Positions 21,322-33,032 of a DNA stretch of 64,000 nt are shown piece after piece. The DNA is from Mercurialis annua. Its lineage: Eukaryota > Streptophyta > Magnoliopsida > Malpighiales > Euphorbiaceae. Positions within the stretch are counted from its first letter, which is position 1. Every line of letters begins with the position of its first letter. The notes beneath the pieces are model-generated. The model had not been told where the DNA came from. It saw only the letters and a list, made by a program, of their open reading frames with translations, and searched no databases. The stretch lies in the NCBI RefSeq assembly GCF_937616625.2, contig NC_065570.1, positions 11,170,001 through 11,234,000 of the forward strand, given 5' to 3'. The translations under genes and the position numbers were made by a program.

Positions 21322-21500
21322 TTTTGTGACTGTTTTTCTAGATTTTGTTCCTATTTTTATTGGTTATTTTTATTAATGATATTTTTTAGAAAGTTTACTG
21401 TGATGTGGGTGCTAAGGAGGTGCCAGCCTAGCTGGGATGTCCAGGTGCACCTCTGAGTTTTCTTTCCTAACTTTATTCAAAAAAAAATATATCATTTGTT

Positions 21501-22467
21501 AGTTAAAAGTCATATTATCTATTGACAATCAAAATAAATAGAATTGATTGGCTGATAACGTTACAAAATTGGAAAAACGTTACAAAATATAATTAAGAAA
21601 ACAGTTTTTCTTTTTTTGAAAAAAATGTAAGAATCTATTGAATATTGACTGATTGATTGAGTGCTATAAATGTTAATACTAATAAAATTATTAATAGCTA
21701 AATTAATTGTACTAAACTGGTAAAAGAAATATAAAGTGATCAAAAAAGAGAATTTAAAGAGTTTTCATTGTAGCTGAGTAAATTAAATAAAAATCAATCA
21801 ACAAAAGTCAAAAATAAGATAAGATTACCAAATTAATTGTGAATATTATCAAAATATGTAACACTACTGTTATAGAAAAAAAAAAAACGATAATGATTCT
21901 TTCAATGACTTTACATTTGCATATAAAGTAGCAATTGCTATTTAAGGGGTCAAATTGATAGCTTTAAAATGTAGTAGGAAATTAATTATTTCCAAATGAA
22001 ACCACCAAACAAATTAAATTAGCAAATTTAAAATAAATGTTACGAAAATTAAAGTTTACTATTCCAATTGAACTTATTTTGTTCATTACATATTTTTTTA
22101 ATTCTATAATTATATTTTTTTGCTTTTAACAATAGATATTTAAATCTTAAAATATAGATTATAGTATCATTAACATAAATTTGCAGCCACCATAATTTTG
22201 TAATTCAATTTTAACTCAGCTAATTAATATAAAAGATTATATAATTAGTGCTATCAATTAATACTACTTTTAGAAAAATTTGTGAATACATTGATGTTGA
22301 AAATACAAGGATAATTATAAAAATAATTCTAAGAATAATTATTAATTATTTTTATATTAAATAACCGGATAAATATTTATTATAAGATACGCAAATAAAA
22401 AAAAGTCTTAGAATAATTGGTGATTTTTTTTGAGAATACATGCAAATAAAGGTTACCAAATAAATAA
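21501..22467. other. AT-rich DNA, no gene seen
   Basis: No ORF or clear repeat boundary. It continues the sequence interrupted by LINE-A. Confidence 0.4.
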
Positions 22468-23861
22468 TTTTTTTTTTGGTAAATCACCAAAAAAAGGAGC
22501 AGAAATGCTATAGACCAAGAAAATAAGTTATGCAGCAAGCTGCTTACAGAATAACTGGTAAACACCAGAGGCTAAAACCAAGCCCTTACAAGAACCACAA
22601 AACTAGAACTAAGGCAATATTACATATGCCTTTGGATAGAAAACATAATGTTCTGGACTATTGAATCAATCTGCTGGATGTTCTTGTTAAACACTAAATC
22701 ATTTCTTGCTCTCCAAAGGAAGTACACAGTTGCTATAAAACAGATTCTTCTGCAGATAGCTTGTTTTGATCTCCCATTAGCACTTCTGATAAAGAAATCC
22801 ACTTCTCTTCTCCAGGGCACGGGCCTTCTGTTAATCTTCATCAGCCTCAGAACTTCTTTCCAAACTTCTTGGGAATAGATGCAGTCAAAGAACAAGTGCT
22901 CCACACATTCTTTATGCACATTACAAAAACAGCAAGAGTCTGTGTTAGTTACCTTCCACATTTTCAATTTATTTCTTGTTAAAAGCCTGTTTTTTAAAGC
23001 CAGCCACATGATGAAGGACTGTCTTGGGATATTGCCATGGAACCATATCAGATTACACCAGATTACTCTGTCTTGCTCAGGCACTAAGTTCCTCCACAGA
23101 CTCCCTATAGAGAAACTGCCATTTCTATTACATTTCCATTTTACTGAGTCTTCAATGTCTGCTCTCAAGGTGAAATTTTCCTTGACAAAGTTCCAGGCAT
23201 TCTGAGTTGCATCATCAAGGGGGTCTGGAAGGTTCCAGGAGTTGTTCTTCCACAGATTAGAAACTATAGTTTTCTTAGGCACATCAGAGAGCTTTATGTC
23301 AACCTCAGGGAACCTGTCTGCTAATGAGCTACCATTTGGCCATGGGTCATAATGCCAAAAGAAGAATTTCTTCCCATTTCCAATCTTATAATCAAAATAT
23401 GGAGCAATCAAAGATCTGATCTTGAGGAGATTCCTCCAGCTCCATGAACAGTCTAAAGGCTTTGAAATGCCCCAGAAGCTAGAAAGCTTAAGCTTGTTAT
23501 CTATAACCCAGTTAGCCCAAAGAGATGGCTTGAAAGACACTAGATTCCATATGTTTTTAGCAATTGCAGCAGCATTCCATATGTAGATACCTTTAATGCC
23601 TAAACCACCATTACTTTTCCTGGAACAAACATCATGCCAATTGACTAAACTTCCCTTCTTTTCAGTATCAGAACCATGCCATAAAAACTTTCTACAACAG
23701 TCCTCTACCCCTTTGATCACAGACTTAGGGAGCATAAAGGTTGTACACCAATAAGTGTGCGTGCTGAGTAATACTGCATTAATAAGCTGCAATCTTCCAG
23801 CATAGGAAAGACACTTTGCAAACCAAGAATCAATCCTGCTAGTGATTCTATTATTATTCAT
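22468..23861 (-). mobile_element. LINE-B: 5'-truncated L1-type element
   Basis: A minus-strand element. Its A tail is the T run at 22468-22477, and the body extends to about 23861, where RT coding starts abruptly. 5' truncation is typical of target-primed reverse transcription. No clear target duplication was found. Confidence 0.8.
22620..23861 (-). pseudogene. LINE-B ORF2 C-terminal fragment (RT thumb and zf-RVT)
   Basis: 413 residues remain open. They start downstream of the RT catalytic core (LSYAGRLQLINAVLLSTHTY, the conserved block after motif E) and include the zf-RVT domain with DSCCFCNVHKECVEHLFFDC. The frame ends without an RNase H domain. Endonuclease and RT motifs A-C are missing, so it is not functional although the remaining frame is uninterrupted, which suggests fairly recent insertion. 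Confidence 0.85.
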
Positions 23862-24077
23862 ATAAAGAGATTAAATGTTAGCAATTATTCTTATTTCCAT
23901 ATTAATCTAGCAATTTATAAAAAAAAGGTTAACAAATTAATAAATGTAGTAGTATCAAATTGTAAGAATAATGATCAAAGAAATTAAAGTAATATTTTTC
24001 AAAACGAATAGGAATGTGTCAAGTGTCAATTTGTCAAACCATGGAAAAAAATACCCTGCTTTATATATATAGTAGAT

Positions 24078-24500
24078 AGATGTGGAATGGAGTCGGAAAC
24101 AATTGAACATACTCTTTTAAGGTGTTCTTTTGCTACAGAGTATATGCGTGGTCTGTTGATTCCGGAAGCTCGTTAGTTCTTTGATTACCTGGCTTACTAC
24201 TACTTTTGCCAAATTTCAAATTGATCAATGATGCCATTTTATTTACACTTGTTGGGGTATCTAGAAGTCAAAAAATGACTTGGTGTCGAAAGGTATTTTA
24301 CGCACCTCTATGCAATTCAATGAATTTAGTTCGAAACTCTAAGTTTCATTACTCCACGAGTAGTGTCGTGAACCATATTGAGTCATGTAGTAGCCAGTGC
24401 CCCCCCCCCCCCCCTGATATCGACGTTCTTAAGGTAAATTGCGATGTAACAAATCAAATAGGTCTTGTTTGGATAGTTAGAAACCATGAAGGACTTTAGC
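24078..24500 (+). pseudogene. LINE remnant (zf-RVT and RNase H start)
   Basis: Around 24085 the + strand reads ESETIEHTLLRCSFATEYM, a zf-RVT signature. Around 24410-24495 comes DIDVLKVNCDVTNQ...GLVWIVRNHEG, the degenerate start of a plant LINE RNase H. The stretch between is frameshifted, and a C run lies at 24402-24413. Confidence 0.55.
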
Positions 24501-24930
24501 TATCGGAAAATTTTGAGCTGGATTAAAGAAAGAAGTTGGTAATGAATAGTGATTGAATTCAATATAATATAAATATACCAATATGAAATCCACTCCCTGC
24601 GTCACCACATAATGGTTGTGGATCTAATTCTTTCCCCAAAATTGGTTCGAAAAGGTGGCTCTTCGTAAGAGTTTAAATGTATTTACTGTATCAAATAATG
24701 CATCACAAAACTCAACCAACTTCATCATTGCTATTTGAACCAATTTGGGGACAATCACGTGGCATTCATGTTTTCTCTCCTTTTTGATAGTGTATTACTG
24801 TATTTGTCAATGGCGAGATTCTACGAATCCATATATAAATAGTTACTACTTCTTTTGATGATTGATGTCATTATAATATATTTGTGTTAATTTTAGATTC
24901 ACAATAATGCTATTTATCAGAACCCCAACA
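24501..24930. other. Intergenic DNA, no gene seen
   Basis: No ORF or tRNA can be supported between the LINE remnant and the SINE-like element. Confidence 0.4.
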
Positions 24931-25650
24931 CGCAGATGAATTGGTAAGACGCTCTTCTAACTTAATTGAGGTTGCGGGTTCAAACCGTACTTATGTATAC
25001 AGTCGTTTAAAATTTGGGGTCAGAGCTAGAGCTGGCCATGAGCCGGGACAGCCCGTGAACCGGCCCGGTCAAACCCGGAACCGGACTAAACCTGGTCCGA
25101 AACCGTCACTTAGACAGGTCCGGGCCGGTTCTAAACTTTTTGAACCGTAAATCGGCGGTTCCAGGTCAAAATCGCCGGTTCAAGGGTCGAACCCGTTATT
25201 AAAAAAATTTTACTTTTAATTTTTATATATATTACTTTATATTTATATATCTATATATATTACTTTTATTATATTATATAATTATTAAGAAATTTGATTT
25301 ATTTTATTATTATTTTAGAATATTATCTCTGTGTGTTACTTTACTTTTAAATTAATTTTTTTTAATTTTTAGCAATTAAATTTTAATTTTTTTAAAACCG
25401 CTAGCAACCCGGAACCGGAACCGTGCGGTTCCGAACCGGCATGTAACCGTCACTTAGACGGGTCCGTTCTGGTTCCAAACCGGCGTGGAACCGTCACTTA
25501 GACGGGTCCGGGCCGGTTCTATATTTTTTTGAACCGGAACTGCCGGGTTATGAACCATGGCCACCTCTAGTCAGAGTTTTGCCTCCCACAAGGGACCTAT
25601 CCAGCTCGAGTTGGGATTAGTCTGAATGTAAAAGGTTTAAAGGTGTTGTT
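24931..25650 (+). mobile_element. tRNA-derived SINE, split by a hAT element
   Basis: The head reads GCAGATGAATTGGTAAGACGC (A-box-like) near 24935 and GGTTGCGGGTTCAAACCG (B-box) near 24970. After the inserted element the body resumes at 25578 and includes CTCGAGTTGGGATTAGTCTG, a phrase typical of Au-like plant SINEs. The 3' limit is approximate and no target duplication was determined. Confidence 0.6.
25027..25569. mobile_element. hAT-type non-autonomous element inserted in the SINE
   Basis: 543 bp with inverted ends TAGAGCTGGCCATG and TAGAGGTGGCCATG (reverse complement of the right end). The 8-bp flanks are GTCAGAGC (25019-25026) and GTCAGAGT (25570-25577), one mismatch. Inside, CCGGTTC/GAACCGG-type modules and a CCGTCACTTAGACGGGTCCG motif are repeated near both ends. 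No transposase is present. Confidence 0.8.
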
Positions 25651-25722
25651 TCATAGTTGGAATCCGTTCAAGATACCTCATGGTCAAACCAAAAAAGATA
25701 CTATTTATCATGATTAATTATT

Positions 25723-26381
25723 GAGTAAATTATTTTAAGACCTTTCATGTTTATTATAATTTACAGTTTGATATCCCTTAATTGAAAATTAAACAATTTG
25801 ATATCTCAGCTGTAATTTTATGAACTAATAGACCTTTATGTTTGTTTTTTCCGCTTTAATTGACGGTCAAACTCATAAAAAAATTAATCAAACCCTAAAT
25901 AAAATATTTAAACCCTAAAATGCCATTGAACCATTTTAACTTACAACAAAATCTAGGGACCAATTGGTATTTTTACTATTTTATTCATCTTCTACCTCTG
26001 TTGACAACCACCACCGCCTCCGTCATCGGCCAATATCTTCAAGCTGGATCAGATGCACTAGATGCGTTCAAGGCAAACCTATCGTCATCTGGGTTCGCCT
26101 GTCATCTCAGTCGAAATCTGATGCAAAAGAGACGAACCCGGACAAATCTGGGTCGCTAGAATTTTTTTTATAATTTTAGAAATATATAAAACGCCGTAGT
26201 TTTAGGAAAAATGTATTTTTGTCCTTTCGTCTGGATTTAACGGGAAAAAATAAAAAAATTGACAGAAATGTCTATTAGTTTATAAAATAAAAAGTGAGCT
26301 ATCAAATTGTTTGATTTTTAAATTAAAAGATATTAAATTGTAAATTATGACAAACGTGAAGAATTTTAAAATAATTTATCC
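25723..26381. mobile_element. MULE-type TIR element with possible captured sequence
   Basis: The ends GAGTAAATTATTTTAAGAC and GGATAAATTATTTTAAAAT (reverse complement of the right end) begin inverted repeats of about 90-100 bp. The 9-bp direct repeats TTAATTATT at 25714-25722 and 26382-26390 are exact, the Mutator-class target duplication. The non-TIR centre (about 25910-26160) is less AT-rich than the arms and looks like a gene fragment, as in Pack-MULEs. No transposase. Confidence 0.8.
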
Positions 26382-26390
26382 TTAATTATT

Positions 26391-26841
26391 TAGTGCGCTA
26401 TGATGGCATGTATTTCTGAAAAATATTAGTCTATATTCAGATATTGGATGCATATGGATACCATTTTTGGGGTCAGCATTACTATTGTGACTAGTGAGTT
26501 CAATTTTGAACTTTCTAGGTGCAATCCATTTCTAAATCTCTGTATTTTTATTTTTAAATTTTGGATTCCTGCTTTTTTATTTTTAGAGACTGAATCTCCA
26601 TAATTTGCGAACGTGGATGTATTTTGGATGAATAAGGCATCTTTAAATGTATTGAGAGGTTGTGAAACGACATCTCTGTGACTAACAACTAACAATTAAA
26701 ATTTTAAAAATTGATTATCATCTTTAATAAAAAAAATCTCCATAATTTTGTTTTGAAATATAAGCCTTTCATTATCACGTATCGGAAATAAAAGTAAAAA
26801 TTTATTTTTATATTTTGAAATTTAGTTGTTAAGTTCACTTT
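26391..26841. other. AT-rich DNA, no gene seen
   Basis: Nothing coding is supported here. It ends at the left arm of the TIR element that hosts LINE-C. Confidence 0.4.
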
Positions 26842-27120
26842 GGGGTATTGGTAAAATAAATTTTAATATTTCACCTTTTTAGTGATTTAAATTTAACGTT
26901 TTCAACGTTATGAAATAAATTCTAACATTTTCAATTTTTACATTTTGTAGCATCATCCCGAATTCCGGCCATTTTGTCATATTTTTTAGCCTACAGAAAC
27001 AAAAATGCGAAACGTTGAGATTTTAGTTGCAAAATTTTAAAACATTGAGATTTTTTTTTTAATAAATGATATTTGTATTAGCTCAACTACAAGAAGTGGA
27101 AGGCAAAGAAACTAATACAA

Positions 27121-30100
27121 TTAGAATTGGATACAGAAAAAATCCAAATTTCTAATAACATCCAAGCTCGAGAAAGGAAAAGACGGATGAAAGGACTTAT
27201 GAAATAGAACCGCCTTTGAGATGCTATCAAGAACTATAACGTCAATCCTGCTAGTTCTAAATTTGAAAACTCGTTTGTTCCTTGCTTTCCATAAAGACCA
27301 ATTGATGAAGAACCAAATCGAATTCCATAGAGTCTTGTATTTTTTCTTGCAAAGGGCAGCCCATTGACTGTATAAAAGCTCGATAGAAGGAGGCGACACC
27401 CAACTAATATTGCTCAATTTCAGAACGTGAGACCAAGTACGCCAAGCAAATTCACAATGAAGTAAAATGTGTGTTGATGTCTCCGGCTGTAAGCAGAGTA
27501 AACAACCACTGTTTTCCTCCAAAATAATTCCCCTCTGAACTAGAGCTTGATTAGACGATATTCTGTTTCGAGCTAATAGCCAATGGAAAAATTGAAACCG
27601 AGGTGGAAGTTTCGTTGCCCAAATCATTCGAATAAAGTCATTCCTTCCTCCCGAACCTTCTGAAGAAGCAGATTTCTCACTAAATAAACCGAACATGGAG
27701 GCTGAAGAGTATGCTTTTGAAGTCTGCCAAACTGTTTCATCCATGCGAGATGGGGTTAGCTGAACCGTTGATACCAGTTGCTGCAAACGAAGAAACTCCT
27801 GAGCTTCTCCAATTCGAAGCCTTCGAATCTAGTTAATGCCGGCGAGATCTTGCTGATTATCACTGAAAGCCGAAGACACCATCATTTGTTTGTTGTTGCA
27901 AATTTTAAAAAGAGAAGGAAATTCAATTGCCAGAGATTGATTTCCCGCCCACAAGTCAAACCAAAATCTTGAATTATTGCCACTGCCAACTTTAATTGAA
28001 GTTTGAGAAATAAAAGCTTCCCAAGAAACTTTGTCTTTGATACAAGAAGTAACTATACCTCGCCAAGTATGAGAAAAACGCTTATTATGACCGGATAAGA
28101 GATCGAACCAGAAATTAATGCCCAAGCTATTAGATATCACAGAAAATCACAAAGATCCCGAGCTCGCATTCATAAGTTTCCATATCCATTTGTAGAGCAA
28201 GCAAGTGTTCTTCAAACGGATAGGAGAAATATTAAGACCACCATTCTTAAAAGGCAAACAAACCACAGACCATGCCACTTTGCTGAAGTAAGTGCCATTC
28301 GAATTTCCACTCCATAAAAAACGTCTCATTGTTTTCTCAAGTCTCTGGGCAACGGATTGCGGGATGTTGAGGGAACACATATAGTAAATGGGCAAGCTAC
28401 TAATAACCGACTTGATTAAAACTAGTCTTCCTGCAGGAGATAAAAGATTACCACGCCATGTTGATAAATGTGAAGAAACATTCTGAATAATCGAATCCCA
28501 AGACTTTGCTGAGACTTTCTTAAGGGATAAAGGAAGCCCCAAATAAGTGATAGGGAGGGATTCAATTTGGCAATTCAGAATGTCCGCGGCAGATTTGAGA
28601 GAAAAATCATCCACGTTGATGCCGATTACAGAAGACTTCTTGAAATTGATTTGAAGGCCCGAAACCAATTCAAAACAACGAAGAATTCTCAGAAGGTTTC
28701 TAATTTGCTCTAAATCTTTAGGGACAAAAATAAGAGTATCATCTGCGAATTGCAGGATAGAAACTGGATTGACATACCCATCCACAGAGATGCCATTTAA
28801 GAGACCTAAAGAAGTCGCTTTAGCAAAGATAGCCCGCAAACCTTCTACTGCAATAACGAAAAGTAAAGGAGAAAGAGGATCTCCCTGACGCACCCCTTTT
28901 TCCATGAAAAAATTAGTAGAAGGACAACCATTTACTAAGACCGATAGCTGAGAAGATTTGAAGCAAGAAGTTATCCAATTCAACCAAGTGCTGTTAAAGT
29001 CCATCACTTTAAGCATACCCAAGATGAATTCCCACATGAAGGCTTGCTCGCGGCGACTGTGGATTACGTGAATAAGTTCTGAAGCAATCATGTGACAGTC
29101 GTGAATACTCCAGCCTCTGACAAACCCAAATTGATTATCTGAGATTATCGAAGGAAGAATAGGAGCCAATCGCAAAGCCAAAACCTTATAAACAAATTTG
29201 AGAATACCATTAACCAAGCTAATTGGTTGAAAATTAGCAATGTTAGAAGCACCTTGAACTTTCGGCAAAAGGACCAAAAAGGCTGTGTTTAATCCTTTCG
29301 GAAATTCTCCTGTCTGATGAAAAGAAAGAAAAAGATCCATGATATCCCCTTTCATAATATTCCATGCTTTCATATAAAAGAAGAAATTGAACCCGTCAGG
29401 ACCCGGAGCCTTATTGTTGTCGCAACTAGAGAGGGCTGAATAAACTTCTTCTTCTGTAAAGATGGTCGAGAGAGATGAAGAATCTGCAGCAAAAAGCTTA
29501 TTTATAGGCAGCTCCAAAAGAGAGTAAGGCGGGCAAGTACTCTTTTTGAACATATTCTTGAAGTATAAATGAACATTATGTTTAATAGCTGAAGGGTTGC
29601 TGAAACGAATATCGTTCACCACAATATCAGAGATGAGATTGCTTCGAGACCGTCAAGTTGCCACTGAATGAAAATACTTCGAGTTCTTATCTCCATTTAG
29701 GTTCCAGTTCAATCTTGATTTTTGAAGCCACAATGAATCAAGACTGTTAGAAACCGAATAAAAATCAGATTGGAGCTTTGATAATTCGGCAGTTTCATCA
29801 TCTGTTAAAGCCCGAGAATCTGCAGTTAGATCAAGCTTCTCTATGCTCTGCTGAATAGAGTTACTTTTAGCGTTCAAATCTCCGAAAACAGTTTTATTCC
29901 AAAATCTTATAAGCTTTCGCAGCTCCTTAAGCTTGAACAACAAGTTATTCGGCCCTCTCTCACCAATATCCAGCCAAGATTTGCTAACAAAAGAGTAGAA
30001 CTCATTATGATCCCACCAAGCGTTGATCGATTTAAATGGTTTAGGGCCCCAATCCATAGCCACCGTCGAGGAAAAAAATAGAGGAACGTGGTCTGAAAAG

Positions 30101-30759
30101 GTTCTCGGTAATGCTTTAAGAAAAAGTTTAGGCCAGGCACACAAAGCATTAGAAGAGACAAAACATCTATCTATTTTCGATCTCGAAATACTATTATTCC
30201 AGGTGAAGAAACGACCATGAAGAGTTACCTCAAGAAGATTCGAGCTTGAAATGAAATCTGAGAATGCAATCATAGAATTCGAAAAACCCAAGCAATTAAC
30301 TCTTTCCGAAGGATGAAGAATCTCATTAAAGTCCCCCGCCATTACACAAATTCTGCCCGTAACAGTATGAGGGAGAAGCTCGTTCCAAAGAAGCAATCTT
30401 TGTTTCGGACAATTGCTTACGTAAATAAGAAAAACTCTCAACTCTAGAGAAGACCAAGCAAAATCTAAACAAAGCCACCTATCAGCAATAACTATGTTTG
30501 TAGGGGAAATAACACTCTTATTCCAGATAAAAAGTAATCCCCCCGATGCTCATTGGGAAGGAGAATAGCAATAATCGAAATTCATGCTAGGCCATAAACG
30601 TCTAATGCTGAAATCGTCAAATGAATCCTTTTTCGTCTCCACTAATCCCAAAATAGACAAATTATTTTTTGAAACTAAAGAGCGAATGTATCTCTGCTTC
30701 CTCGATAAAGAAATGCCACCACGACTATTCCAAGCGATAAAGTTGAAAGAACTAGTCAT
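27121..30759 (-). pseudogene. LINE-C ORF2, multiply broken
   Basis: The endonuclease starts at 30759 (FNFIAWNSRGG) and continues at 30441-29653 with MAGDFNEI and FSDHVPLFF. RT lies at 29622-28147 with APGPDGFN, DNQFGFVRGWS, KGVRQGDPLSP and FADD, but the block normally holding motif A (KxDxxKAFDxxxW) is absent between HSRREQAFM and WEFILGML, an apparent in-frame loss of about a dozen residues. zf-RVT is at 27786-27121 (NSGCLLCLQPETSTHILLHC). There is no RNase H. Stops or shifts separate the pieces near 30540, 29640, 28145 and 27800. Confidence 0.8.
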
Positions 30760-30791
30760 TAAAAAAGCGGTAACCTGAGAAAAGAACTCTC

Positions 30792-32416
30792 CTAAGAGAA
30801 ATTCTTGCTGCCCTGATGCAAAAGAGAAATAATATTGCCCTCATTCTCTTCTGCAAATAAACCCAAGATAAGACCGACCGCCCATGTTCTCTTATCTTCT
30901 AACTCATAATCTGTAGCAATTTGAGTTGCTTTTAAAAGGCAGCTGCAATCTCTAATGATGTCATCCGAGATTATATTTTCTGTAATCTGATCTGCCTGGA
31001 AAGAAATAAGGCTGCCTGCATTATTAACGTGTTTCAATTGACGTCAAACTTCTGTGCTTGGAGGTGTTTCAATAATTGAATCAGCTGGTGAATTAAAAGA
31101 TGACGTTGGCATTTGAACCTGGTCTGAAGTAGCAGGTAATTTACATGGATCCTCTATCTGAAAATGATCAACCTGATGTGGGAAATTAATCGGTGAATCA
31201 TGAGTTTCCATTTCTCGAACATGGTCTGATTGTTCAGCTGAAGTTGCTGATGATTGGCGTACTGAAGCATCTGTAGCTGTTGTTGGTGGCTTATGGAGAA
31301 TGAAGACTGGACTATCAGGAATTGAAGATTCTGAATCAGATGAATTATCAGAAGAAGATAAATCTGATGGATCTCTTGAAAAGATGAGTGGCATGTCTGA
31401 TTCCTTTGCTTTAATTAAATACTCTTTCCCATTGATTAGAGCAGTCACCGTACAGTCAATGTAAGGAGACGAAGTAGATATGAACACTGAACCCGCATCC
31501 ATTCGTTCCTTTGATAAAATCATGTCATGGGTTGAGATTGCCTCACCAAATTGATTTCCTAAAGTCATAAAAAAATCCACATTCCATGCAGAAATAGGGA
31601 TGCCTGATAGAGAAATCCACGTATAACGTTCCTTCGCTACAAAAGTACCATTCCAAGGTAGTATTTTATCGAAAAGTGTGGGAAGAAGATGCTCGACTTC
31701 AAACGAAAGCTATCATGTTGAACTGGATTATCAAAATACAGAAGCAGATAACGACCCCCTAGAAGAGAACTTGATGAAAAACAGACCCCTTTACTCTGAA
31801 GAAAGGAATTAACTCTCAACAAATCTGTAATGTTTGTAACTGAAACAATCAGTCTAAAGTTGTCTTCCAAAGTCATTGGAGTATCATAAATAATTGGTTT
31901 ATTATTAACCACATGAGCATAAGATCTCGAATCCCTGATGGATTCAGTAGTTGGGCGAATGTCAGCAGGACGGGCAACGACATCAGCAAAATTCTGTGTT
32001 TTTGTGAAACCATCAGGATTCTGGGGATAGAAGGGTTTAGGGTATTTTGAAACAAAATCCCTAATCTTATGATAACCAATTGTGACTGTATTCATCCGTT
32101 TAACAACCTCAGCAATCGGCTGTTTGTTATCAATGTGCAGGAATCCGAATCTCCTGTTATTCTTGTTCTTCCTCCTTGTTATGATTACCTTTCCTTGTAC
32201 TCCAAATCGTTCGAAAGCATGCTGAAGGTCTGAATAAAACCAATGATCTGGATAATTCTCGAAATAAATAACATGTCGAGGGTGAGACTGGACAGATTGA
32301 GGCTGAGGGCGAGGGGTTGGGTTGCCGTTGATCAGAGTTTGGTGGTTAGGGTGATGGGTGTGGTTGCCGGAGATCGGTGTTTGGTGGCTAGGGTTAGGGT
32401 TGCGAAGGGTTTGCAT
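30792..32416 (-). pseudogene. LINE-C ORF1, RRM-containing, frameshifted
   Basis: Open from ATG 32416 for 259 residues, then shifted near 31640. It continues in other frames to about 30792 (31044-31580 and 30792-31037). Near residues 49-95 is an RNA recognition motif: RNP2-like VIYFENYP and RNP1-like RRFGFLHI. Downstream, past the shift, WISLSGIPISAWN recalls the DUF4283/LINE ORF1 core. RRM-bearing ORF1 proteins define a plant L1 group different from the zinc-knuckle type of LINE-A. The N-terminus is rich in Asn/Pro/His. Confidence 0.75.
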
Positions 32417-32629
32417 GGTATTACTTTTCTAAAAGAAAAAAAATAATTTTTACATTGAGATTTAATATGTCAATAATATAGTTGCCACATATTCAAATAA
32501 TGGCCGAGAAAAGGTTTGGGCTACAAAATGCAATAATTAAAAAGGATAAAATTTATTTTGTAACGTTTTAAACGTTAGGCTTAACTCTTAAAAAAAGTGA
32601 AACATTAGAATTTATTTTGTCGATGCTCC

Positions 32630-33032
32630 TAATTTTAATTTTATTAAAATAAAATTCATGTACTTTCATTTTATGAAAACAAAATCTATATATTTTAATT
32701 TTTATAGGCATGAAGTTCTCATTTTTTTTAAATAATTGTATATTATCTAAAAGTATTTAACTAATTAGTCATTTATACAAGATAATAATACTATTTAATT
32801 AACTTTCTATAATGTTTAAATTAACAACTAGAATGTAAAATTAAACTAATAAAAATTAGAAAACCCTTAGGCATATTTTAACTAGAAGAAATTAAATTTA
32901 CTATCGTAACTTTTTTTAAAAAGTATGTTAATAATAAATTTATCAAAATTCAGGCCAGTTTTAGTTATTACAGTATGAATTACACACGATTTAAACTACG
33001 TTTGAATGATTCAAGAAAAATTAAAAGAAAAC
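32630..33032. other. AT-rich DNA, no gene seen
   Basis: No supported feature between two TIR elements. Confidence 0.4.

Larger units (their letters stand above)
15826..21486 (+). mobile_element. LINE-A: full-length L1-type non-LTR retrotransposon with open ORFs
   Basis: 5.66 kb between 14-bp target duplications, starting GAGAAACAACTG and ending in a run of A. It has a short 5' UTR, ORF1 and ORF2 overlapping at ATGA (17176-17179), and a 3' UTR with a GC-rich hairpin-like segment (GTGCTAAGGAGGTGCCAGCC near 21410) of the kind seen in plant L1 elements. Both ORFs are uninterrupted and all checked catalytic motifs are present. It is the best candidate in the window for a currently mobile LINE, and its protein could move the SINEs in trans. 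Confidence 0.93.
27042..32463 (-). mobile_element. LINE-C: near full-length decayed L1 with RRM-type ORF1
   Basis: A minus-strand element between 12-bp direct repeats ACATTGAGATTT (27042-27053 and 32452-32463). The A tail is the T run at 27051-27060. Body about 5.39 kb, with ORF1 at 30.8-32.4 kb and ORF2 at 27.1-30.76 kb. Both are broken by stops, frameshifts and at least one internal deletion, so it is an old copy, unlike LINE-A. Confidence 0.88.
26842..32629. mobile_element. TIR element split by LINE-C
   Basis: The left arm (about 26842-27000: GGTAAAATAAATTTTAATAT..., then ATTTTGTAGC) and the right arm (about 32500-32629, read in reverse) are inverted copies: both carry AAAATAAATTCTAA, an AACGTT-containing core and ATTTTGTAGC. 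Without LINE-C the element would be roughly 370 bp. Ends are approximate and no target duplication is certain; MULE-like is a guess. Confidence 0.5.
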
